The translations under genes and the position numbers were made by a program. A stretch of 64,000 nt of DNA from Sipunculus nudus (taxonomy: Eukaryota; Annelida; Sipuncula; Golfingiida; Sipunculidae), in assembly GCA_026874595.1 (NCBI GenBank), contig CM049307.1:52017370-52081369 (forward strand), given 5' to 3'. This document shows positions 32,526 to 44,200 of this stretch, piece after piece. The number at the start of each line of letters is the position of its first letter. Position 1 is the first letter of the stretch. A model generated the notes under the pieces. It ran no database searches and was not told the origin of the DNA. It saw nothing but the letters and a program-made list of their open reading frames with translations.

Positions 32526-35500
32526 CCATTTATTATACATAGTTAATCTTTTGTTAATATGCTGACCGATATAAATTTTTTTTCCGTGGTCCCATATGTT
32601 CACTTTAACGTATCAATGTATTGGCTGACTCTTCATCTGTTATCATTTCTTCATAAAGGAATGCTATGTGTACATTCGTATTATTATTCATGTAAGTTAT
32701 TTTTTTTTTCATTTTAATGAAGATATTTCGGGCCTAGCAGACAAAGGCTTATAATAATTAGCCAGACAACATGACTATCAATTGAACATCTTCTTCACCT
32801 CCTTTCTAAGCAATTATCCGTAGTACCATGTTTCTGAAACAGACAGGGGATGGCTCTTTATGCTTTTATCATTCTATTCCTTCATTTTTTGTACACATAT
32901 ATATTGAACAATTAATGATGTGCCCTTCTATTAGGTTTCACATTAAGAAACAAATGAATTGACCCCACGACCCACGATTTCATAAAACAAGCTTTACAAA
33001 AAGCAGTATCATCTATAAAAATATTACTAACAAGACATGTTACACATGAATGTGATGTGTAGGACGGAGAAGTTTATGCAAATCAAATTCGCCATTAGCA
33101 TGAGACCGGGCATGTGATATTCGCTATACATACTTATATACCACAGGTTTTGTATTGATATGCTGCCGTGTAATCTCTAGTCGTATGGCTTTAGGTATTC
33201 CACAGGAGAATACACTTCAGTGACATTAGACGTATGTTGCGTATTGACCAATATTGTCTGATTAATTAAATAAGGGCTGCATTATTCTTCGAGAGAACGC
33301 GATGCGATTGGAAAATCTTGTCAACGAAATTTCCATGGCTACTGTAGTTGTTTCTTTTTTGCTGGTGCTTGCAATTATCCCTGAACGAGGAAAGATAGAC
33401 CCATTTATAAAAACACACAGAGCAAGATGATTATTTAGTATATAAATTATGTAGATGATATAGAGGCAGATTTGAAGTACATGTTGAAGTACACGTGTCA
33501 AGCTAATATCAGAATCAGGCCGTTTCCGAAAAAGTGGTTTATTACGTTTTATAATATTGCTCATGCTCGACTCCTTTATCTTTCGAGTCATTAAAAAATG
33601 ATTCCAAGAATTAAGCAGTTTCCGATACTCGCTGATAGGATTACTTTCATCCACAAATTCATATCACATTTGTCTTGAGTGTTCTCGATATGCAATCGTT
33701 ACATTCATAAGATGAGGTCTTCAGCTGAATTATCTGCGTTCCATCTTTCTTTTGTTTGTTTGTTATTTCAGTCGGGTTGATACAAATAGCTGACGAGACG
33801 AATGAGTTAAAGTAATATACTTTACAGGAAAAGATGGTACTTAAGATCGTTCCACCTAACAGGTAAGTATATAAAAGATGTCCTGGTCAGGAATATCTCC
33901 TCCCGTATGCTTTATATTGGCAAATTTATTCCATTATATAAATATAAAAAAACATAACGCGGAACTCATTTAGTTGAAATTTTACATATATAATAAACTT
34001 TAATACAATTTAGTAAAGATTTAATTCTTATTTAATCCATTCTGATTTACTGAATCTTCCACAGCGCTTTTTATCTTGTGAATGTTCATGATTATTTAAT
34101 TTTGTAAAATTGATTTCTTATGTTCTTTTTAACAACATACCAGCTTTGTACAGTATTTCTTTGTTGGACAGGTCGGACAGCAGATTGTTCCTTACATACA
34201 TTCTGTTCTTCTGTTTGATTTCATGGACAGCAGCGACCAGTAAGTAAGACCATTTATTGACATAAGAGTATATCTCGGTAATATCGACACAAAAAAAGAT
34301 AAAGCAGAAACCATGCAGTTTGTTCTGACCTTTGGTTGAGGAAAGCGGAAGCAATAAAAGAGCTTTTCCACGAGCATGAGCACTCCGTGTGACGTTCGGA
34401 TGCTGCGTTTAATTTTTTTTTAAGTTTTGCTAAATGAAACACGATACATGTCAGACAACTTTAAAGAACCTCGTCTTTATGGGTAAAATGCACTTTTCAT
34501 CTTAAAATTTAAATACGTTCTTTTTGTCCACATAAAGGCCCAAACGTTTAGTGTCATCATATGTTGCATGGGTAGTGGAAAAGGTCTATTTGGACGTGGT
34601 ATTTTATGTGAAGATATATCATGAATTAAACACGGCTAAACATACATGTAGGAAATATAAAGGCTGCAAATTTCTCCATCAGTAAGACATACTGTATTTT
34701 ATTTCAATTTTATTTGCTACAATGATCCTGAAATCGAGAAGAGACAAGGGGTCTTCAATTCGCCCGCGAATCTCCATGAACACCTTATAAAGGGTTAACA
34801 CTTTAATTATGTCATCGTCTTATTGATTTTAGCTGTTTTACTGCTTACCCGATGTATATACATTGATACACATAGCAATAAAAAGCAATGCTTAGATTAA
34901 GAGAAGAACACAATAACGTCATATGCATACTGTGGCCTACTTAAATAAACTGGTGCATTTCAAATCTGCATTTGAATATCTGTGTGGGCATTATTACTCA
35001 GGGGTTTTAAAGAATAGTTTCATTTTACCTAATATCAGCGTTTTAATACATGGGATTTATTTCAAACCTTTTCACATCACCCTTTATATGGACAATCTCT
35101 CTTCGTCGCTTCTCGAAGTGATAATATATTACCTAGGTAATATATAATTAATATACTGTGCTATAATCCTTAAATTTGAATATGATCAACGAAAGGCAGA
35201 TCTCTGGAACTGGGCAGATATAAATTGGTGTAAACTAATGTTTATAAATCATACAGTCATTTTATTTAATTCTGAGAGGGTACTCAGGTTTTTTAAAAAA
35301 GTTATTATTATTTGAAATTATTTGTTAAAGTTTTTAATGTAAGACTGTTCATTTTCCAACGGGTAGGACGATCATATTTCCTTATAACCTGGATATCGAA
35401 AGGTTTTCCCCTATTCTTGGCTGAGATCTATTTGAAAGGTACATGGTTATGGGTGCAAACTTTTGACCTGAATTAGTTTGATTTTTGTTTCTAGAAATGG

Positions 35501-35835
35501 ATCCTTTTTGACCATTTGTGTTTGTAACCTAAAAGTCAATAGCGTTCTCTGTCTGTGGGTAGTTGAGTAATGCATGAAATGTTTTCCATTGGCATAAATG
35601 TTCCATATGGAAATGTTACGGAAGTGCAGACAGATGAACATCGAGTGCGGATGGACGAATGGAGCCTTTGATGTAACCCCCTTGTAACTTGTTTTTGGGA
35701 CGATACTCGATGTCTGTCTCTTTTTTAAAAGTCCATTTGTATTTACGATTCGAACATGGACCTGTAATACAAAGATTACTATATTTTTGAGTTTTATATG
35801 TCTCGAATTTTATATATTTGTATTTTCTGACAAAG

Positions 35836-35961
35836 CATGTTCAACTGGTACTTTTGGATGGCAGTGCAAGTACATATGTATGTGCGACACAGCTTGTGAC
35901 AGGATAACCGGCCACTGTGAGAACTGTCCAGGTTTGAACTGGGGACCTGGGTGTCTATTAG
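35836..35961 (+). CDS. Gene 2 exon: EGF module
   Basis: 126 nt, phase 1 to 1, acceptor tgacaaag and donor gttata (weak). It encodes CSTGTFGWQC, then GHCENCPGLNWGPGC, with eight cysteines. This is the first gene 2 exon I can support. The frame upstream of the acceptor stays open and is hydrophobic but has no ATG, so I treat it as intron. Confidence 0.7.
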
Positions 35962-38171
35962 GTTATAATCTTTATAACATCGATGTATAAAGAGTAAACT
36001 GATAGTTTAAAAAAAGTTCATCTGCATGTTCGTACAGTCCATTCTGATTTGAACTGCCAAGTGAATATGACATCTAAACTAGAACGTCAATCACCAAAAC
36101 ATAAGTTACGAATATGCCCTGGTTACTGAAGGGTTCCATGGTATACGTGTATGGAAGGAGGTGCACCTACTATCCTACAATGGCAAAAGCTATTACTTAT
36201 CATATGGTACAAAACAATGACCTCACAGGGACCTTGAAAATGAGGCTTTACTGAGCAAGAATGTATTAGTTCATTTTTAACAATATGACAGTGCAAAATG
36301 ATTGTGTAATCACGACACTCTATATATTAACCGTTTTAAACCCCCTCAAAATGTAACAGTCTTGCCAGATATCCATGCTTGATATTTACATATGTCTATG
36401 CAAGGTATATGGGCTTTACTGTGTCCTCCTAAACAGTTATCATAAACATGTGAATATGTATTAGCACAAAAAACTTACTTATTAATACAGCGGCAGGTCA
36501 CAGAAGCGGACGGAATGTGAATATTTATGGTTTAGGTCATTCTAATCACATTCTTTGATTTACAGCTTCTTCATGCAGATACAACGACGACTCTGGCATA
36601 TATTATCAAGACAAGGAGTCTACGAATAATGACCGTTGCGAATGCATTCCATGGGAACTGGTACCATTTTATGGTTCCGATAGATTTCCTGAAGGTGACC
36701 GTAAGAAGGCATCAAACTTCTGCATGAACCAATATGAGAATAGCGGCGTGGGATCTGGGAGATTTCTTTGGTGTTACCATGACTTAACAATGGGATCGAA
36801 CTGGGCTCATTGCAATAATACCATGACGCAATGTCGTGAGTAAATTCATTGAGCTAAGTGTTAGAAGTGATATTATGCGACGTTACTAAAGGTGTATTAT
36901 TATAGATGATTTTATAAATGGTTGTCATATCTCCCAGGTTCCCGGGACTTTGTCATGTGCCAATATATATACTAAAAACTCCCTTTGAACAAAAATATAA
37001 AAATCGCTTAAATATATACGGTAAGGTACAGTAGAATTATAAATCGCTTGAATAAATATCTTATACTTATTATGCATTTTTTAATAGAACAGGATATCAA
37101 TGTAATCAGCTGAAATGTGAAGCGACCTCACTGTGTATTTGTGTCCAGAAAACTTTAGAAGACTGGCAAGGCCAAGGAGCTAGCCATTTGGTATATCTAA
37201 GAATCATCAGTACATACATGTTTTACGATTTATTGAATCCTGTCTTTATAATTTAAGACTGTCCTGTAGGCCGCTTTGGAGTAAACTGCCTTTCAGAATG
37301 CCACTGCAGGAACGCAGATAACATATGTAACTCCGATACTCGGATCTGTCAAGAGGGGTGTCATGCTCATTTCGAAGGCAATAGTTGTCAAGGTTAACAA
37401 CTTATTCTCATGACACTCTAGGTTGTATACTTCCACGCAACTAAGTTTCTGTTTTCTTTAAATGAGAATGAATCGGATGTTTCCTTTCAATGCCGGCCGC
37501 CTATTTGATATTTCTTTATGGATCTAGACTCCGTAAAAACAGAGTATCCCAGAACTATTTCGATAAATACAGAATTGTCATGGTGACTATAAGAAGCTGA
37601 TGTTTGGTACATATGTTTGTAGTATTGAGTATTGTTACCATCACCTTTGTGAATGTCCATATATATGATATATAAGATCGATTTGGCGATAATATCCGCA
37701 CGGCACCATTTCATACTGTACACATTCTACAACAGGCACATTTATCTGTAGAATTTAATGCGCTATTTGTAAAGTTGGGACTCGTACAGAACCCATTTCT
37801 GATTCAGTTAATTTGAACACTCTCTGGTAGCCAAAAAATTAACAAATCAGCGTCTCAATTCAATATCAGAATGAAATTCAAAATGTCTATTTTCTGCTAT
37901 TCGTAAAATATATTCGTAACTCTTTGTTCTGCTCCTCCGAACATTAGAACATAACAATCATTTGAATACTGGGCCTTTAAATTGATCATTTACCTTTTCT
38001 GTTCAGAATCAATCAAATGCATTATTAGCATTAATTCTACTTAACCCGAAAAGCATTATATAATTCTAGTTTCTGATACTCTTCTTATGCATTTGAGTCA
38101 AACATCATTAAATGTATGTACTGGGGAAAGGATATTTATCTATAATCTTAATATATACATAAAATATATAA

Positions 38172-38238
<67 letters not shown>

Positions 38239-41200
38239 TTGCATGTCGAGTACTTGTGTCCTGTGTCAACTGACCGTTACAGCACTTATAGTAAATTCCA
38301 TTGAAACCTAATCATCGGCAGGCAACTCCCCTCATTGCATGTCAAGTACATGTGTCCTGTGTCAACTGACCGTTACTGCATTTATAGTAAATGCCATTGA
38401 AACCTTATCATTGGCAGGCAACTCCCCTCATTTCGTAGGAGAAATATTATTAATACGGTAGGCATATCTACTCTACATTGCTCAAGTAAATATAAAACAA
38501 TTGCGAAAATATATAAAGAATGTGTTGTGATTTTTTTCCAGAATGTGTTGACCATCATTTCGGTGTACACTGTGACAAGATATGTCACTGTCTAGACCAC
38601 TCTGAGGTCTGTGACAAGACGTCAGGGAATTGTTCATCCGGGTGCTCAGCCGGTTTGATAGGGGATGACTGCCAAACAGGTAAGGTATTGCGATATTTTT
38701 AGTTTACAAATTTAATACGGAATAAATGTTTGCTGTTCAATGTAAAATAATGATCACCCTACAGAGGCTCCGGCATTTATATTTATATTCTACATGAAAA
38801 TCAGAAGAGTTACAGATTCTAAATAGACATAGAGCTCACAGCATCCCTTTATATCAGGTCGTTTCAGTACACTCAAATCTTCTAAAGTGCCATTTATTTC
38901 ATCCCCTGTGCTCGTCACGTGATGTCATTTTCACGTGGGATTCCATGCAATAATCTATACTAAAATTATTTAAAATAGTAAATGAAGAACTGGCACCTAT
39001 ATAGTGTTCTAAATATACAGAGACATAGGTACAATAACGATAGTACATAGTTGACCACATTATGAAAAATTCGTTCGTATGGTTGTATTGTGCCTAGTCA
39101 GATGCTCTCTGATGGTGGCTGCCAAACTTTAGTTAATTTTATTGATATTATAGTGATTAATAGTGTAGAAACAAGAAATGGAATCCCTTAGGATACACAG
39201 AAGTTCTATTATGTGAGTAACTTTGGTAAAATCAACCAGGACACTGAAAATCTTAACTGTGTCTCAATATCTTATATTATCACCCACAGTATTTGTGATT
39301 AACTAACATTATCACTCTCAATGTTGAGTTATACTGGGACATTCCTTAAGGTTTCCGGAGGTCAGCATTGACAAAGTACTACCAACATGCACTGAAACCA
39401 TTATTATAGCTGCAGGAATAAAAAAGCAGCACACCTTTGGAAAGCAAGTTTACAGACGCAGCAGAGGTGGACAGAAAGTATTTAAGGGAATTCAAGTTGT
39501 CAGTAGACACAGGTATGAACTGGCAAAACACAGGACCTGTAAACCAGAAAACAATATATATATCAAGATAAATGATGGCAGTTATAACTCAGGAAATAGT
39601 CCTAACCTCATTCAAGCAGAACTGGCAAATATGAGGTCAGTTAGAACTAAAATAGACAGTTTGCGACAATATTTGACTGGAAATGAGATACAAATCTTTG
39701 CATTGACAGAAACGTGGTTGCTAGATATGATAGAACCACTTAATAAGTCATTCCCCCATCCTACCAAATTATATCGATTCCAAGGAAAACAGGTCAGAGA
39801 GGAGGTGGTATAGCCCTCATATACAAAGAAGAACATGATCTATCATTGGAGGAAGAATACCAATTCCAATGTTTTGAATGTGATGATTTTCAACTGAAGA
39901 CATCAAATAGGAATGTAACAATATGTGTACTTTACAGATATCAAAGAACAAGCACAATTGAGTTTGTTAACAACAGGTGCAATTAACATAAATAGAACCA
40001 TGACACCATCCTACTGCAAGATATGATGGATAACTTTGATCTTAAAAATAATGTTGCATTCTGTACACACACTGCTGGCCATACTATTGATTTGATATTA
40101 TCAGAGAATGCATCAACTGTTGTACACAATGTTAGGCAGGGTCATTTTTTATCTGATCATTGTTTCATACTGATTGAATTAGAAGTTCAAAAAGTCAGAA
40201 AGGAGTTTAAGACTGTGAAGAAAAGATTGTGGAAGAAAATTAACAAGAATAGCTTTATTTCAGAGTTGAATGATCTGTTCAGTAGCATTAAATAAGAAAA
40301 TATTGACGTAATGGTATCTGCTTATAACAGCCACTTCGAGTTGTTGTTTCCCAATGGATGACGGATGGTCTTAGGGATGAAATTACGCAGATGTAGGGAG
40401 AGAGAATGGAAGAATAAGAAAGATGAAGTTAGCTTTAAAACGTTTTCACATCAAAGAAGATATGTTAACTACATGGTGAAACATGCTAGAAAAGAATACT
40501 ATAACAAATTATTTGTAAACCACTAAGTTGATTATAAGACCATTTACAAGATATCAAATTAGTTTTTGTTTCGCAAAGAGCCTTTGCCATTTCCATCAGG
40601 TGTAGATAACAAGATCCTCGCTGATAGTTTCAACTTTTTTTGTATCAAAAATAGACCAAAATAATGCAGGAACTGAAAACAAAACATCCTGAGGATATAA
40701 ATCCTGATTTTGTGGAATCTGATATGGAAACATTTACATTATTAAATACCATCCTCCATTCTGTGACGGTCCGTATTCTTCCTTGGAAATTACATTATTA
40801 ACAAGCATATATACAAATAAGTTTCAACGGAGTATTGCTTATCCTGCGCCGCAATGCTTGAGTTTTACATACCAATCACTGGGTAAATTGGGATTTTAAC
40901 TTTATATTCTCTCACATTTTCATGAATTATGTCAGTAATCCTATACAATTTTAAGGGTGTGATGCTGGTACTTTCGGACTGAATTGTTCGTACGATTGCA
41001 ACTGTTATAATCGTTCAGAAGTTTGTGAAAAGAGCACCGGGGTATGTTACCAGAGTGGTTGTAGGGAAGGGTGGCATGGACAAGGCTGCCAAACAAGTAG
41101 GTTTTTTTGTTGCTGTAGATATCAATTTATATAATTTAAAAATTATGTTATACCTTTTGTTTTATTTCCTGATTGGCGGAAATTGTTTTAATTAACCACA

Positions 41201-44200
41201 GAAATTATTAATATATCATTCATTGTACAGTGAAACCCTGGGCTGCGTATGCCCCATCTGAGACGGACAGGACGGGTAACGGACAGTCTCCGTGACGACC
41301 AATCGTGTTTGTCTTTTACTTAAAGATCCCCTTTAAACCGTGGTCCCAACCCGCCGTATTTGCATGTGCGTGCTGTCTACTTGCAAAAACGTGGGCAAAA
41401 CTTGGGGATCTGTAGGTGAGTACCGCCTCAGTACGGATTTTGGAGCACGCAGACACGCTTTAGCACTTTCACTGCAGGAGGAACTTTCGCTGCGTTCGGG
41501 CTGCGTTCCGGATACGGATTCACCCCGAACATCGGGCGGGAAAACTCACGTTTATCGCACTTGCACACACTTACAACTTGCGAGTGAGTTAGGGCACCGT
41601 AAGTGAGCAGCACGTGTTATTACTGCCTCCGTTCGACAACGTGGCAATCGCACGGAGATCGTACGTTACAAGCACGTTGTTAGCACGTACAACTCACCTC
41701 GTGCGCATCGTACGATGCCACGTACCAACACCTTGCGCAACCGTGCGTTGACGCACTCCCTTCCTACTCTTGCCACTCCCTCCCAACGTTTTCAGAAAAA
41801 AAAGTGGCGGCCGTGGCCTCCCCAAAAAACATACGGACTACAAACACGCACGGTAGGTGGTGACCGGGGCTTTAGGGCGGACACCCTGCTATTCAGGGTA
41901 AGGCTTTGACAGGGTTAGGCTCTTTATTCAAAGCGGTCTAAGACGTTTATTTTGCATCTGTTTGATGATAGGCATGGCCGTTTATTCCTCAAAATGATGA
42001 TCTCTAATTTCTGGGAGTTGTTCAGATGCCAGCCCCTTTAAATAAAGTTTTACAACATGGATGAAAATGTTGATGTGATCCAATCACCTTCTTTATAGCA
42101 TATGCCTCATGAACACTTACAGTGGACGTAATTTATTTGTCTTTGTTAACTTTGCCATCGCGGAGAATGTTAGATGATAAGCAATGATAAAATATATTAG
42201 AAATCGTCTTTCTTGGTAATGAAGAATTTTGATGGATAGAGTGGAAATGAGTCGTACAGCAAACGGCGTATGTGCGAGTAAGTCAACCTCATAAATAAAA
42301 AAGAGACGCATTTTTTGCAATAACAGGACCCTTTCTGGGGTGATCACGCCTTATAACGGGCATGTCCAGTCCCGTGACTGTCCGTTATGGAGGGGTTTCC
42401 CTGGAAATAGATATCATTAAAGACATTGACAATCATACGCCGAACATGTTGAATACATATAGTGGAAGTTAATATGTGATTATATAACATGTTTAATTTA
42501 GTATTTAAAGTTTCGGTTTTAGAGTATAGACAGAATACCTCACAAAGCGTGGCTTGGGCTATTGGTGGTACGTTTGCTGCGTTACTTATAGTATCTGTGG
42601 CCCTAAATGTAATGCTTATTTGGTAAGTTTTTCTCTCTACTAATGGGCTTTCACAAGGCTCATATTTCAGCCATAAACATGTCTTCGCCGTAATTTTGCA
42701 AGAAAGCTGAACACATGTCCAACCAATCAACGTTATGGCCCTGGCAGCTATTGAAAACTTTAGGCGAGAGTGATTTCAAACATTATTGGAAACTAGAAAA
42801 TATCGACATACCTACTGCTCGTCATTCCGTTAAATTTATTTGATACCATTGAGGGCGTTTTCTAATTAATCTTGTGGGGAAATTGTAAACGATGTCCTGT
42901 GGTTATTACTTTATGTGGCTCAATCAAAACATCAAACGCACACACACACACCTGTCGATCAAAACGCCCCTTCGAAAGTTGGGATGAAAATAATTCAATC
43001 ATTAATACTGACATGGGAGTATTAAGCATTATTTCCCCCAGTATTATTATTCTGTACTTTATGTATAGAGTACTTCTAAACAAAGCCGAATGTCTTATTA
43101 TACCAATATCCCAACGTACTGGTAATTGTGTTGATACAATTAGCTATGTCACGATTATTTATCGGTAGTAATTCATTCTTATGTATTCTTACAAACAAAA
43201 TGACATTTGTTTGAAGAAGCTTTTATGTCCAACCATAATTATTAAATGTCTTTTATCATGCTTCATTCGTGCTTTTTCCTTTACCCATATGCTAGGTATC
43301 TTTTATATTGTAAGTCTACTGGGTGCTTTCGTTTTAGGAGAATTCGCTCGCGAATGATTCAAGCACCAAGAGGTAAGATTTATGACATACGGTGCAGGAT
43401 AAACTAAAAAGTGAAAGATATCATAGAAAAATGGAAATTGAAATAAAAACCGTATGCAATATCTAACCATATACAACACACTAGATATAAACTATTTTGA
43501 CGAAACCTTCCGTGTTTTCTCTTAATTTATTTGATATTTATCATTAAATAAACTTACCCTTTCATCAAACTAACGTACAAATAAATTCTTTGCGAGAAGT
43601 ACCGAAAATACGATATAAGCCATAGGTAAGTCATAATAATCTCCATTTTCTAGGTGAAACCCAGGCCATGGATATTTACTCGGATATAGCTGATGTTCCA
43701 ACAAGGACGAACAGAAATATTCAGGTGGAGCCCTAAAATACGTCATTGCATTACAATAAAAACTTGACACTGACTTTGCAGGATTAATTAAAGCAATCTT
43801 TATGGTGAATTAATGTTCCATGACAAGCGACTAGTAGTTCCTTGATAAACATAGGTCGGTTTCAAACAAACGCGTGAAATGAAATGACTAAGAGTAAGGA
43901 AGTGTTAACTTCCTTCGTATTTTATTATTATTTTCTTTCCTTTCATTGTATTTCAGTACGATATGACGGTGCCGCAAATATCCTGTAGCCAAGGTAATAA
44001 CAGTGCTTACTTAAATAAAACAAAGAGAATAGAATTGAAGCCATTTAAACAAAGCAAATCCGATTGCATACAAACAGCCTTATGTTTTCTCGATAAGGTT
44101 ACCATGACGCGTCATCCCAGGGGTACGAAAGTTTAAATATGGGTCAAGTGGAAGGTTAGTGAAACACGAATATATAATAAGTTGACGAATGTCTAAATCG

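Larger units (their letters stand above)
29301..35835. other. Region upstream of gene 2, no exon recognised
   Basis: It should contain or precede the promoter and signal-peptide exon of gene 2, but none was identified. Distinct items are a (TA)n tract at 31089-31122, a 37-bp tandem duplication at 31609-31683 and a (CT)n tract at 32466-32521. Confidence 0.4.

Noticed and set aside
35780-35835. Hydrophobic stretch in frame with the first gene 2 EGF module, resembling a signal peptide
   Set aside because: No ATG is available; the stretch is T-rich intron with an acceptor at its end, and the EGF phase fits a spliced exon.
41340-41909. Two plus-strand frames of 88 and 64 residues in CG-rich sequence
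   Set aside because: They lie in the transposon-like insert, contain no recognisable domain and show no splice structure.
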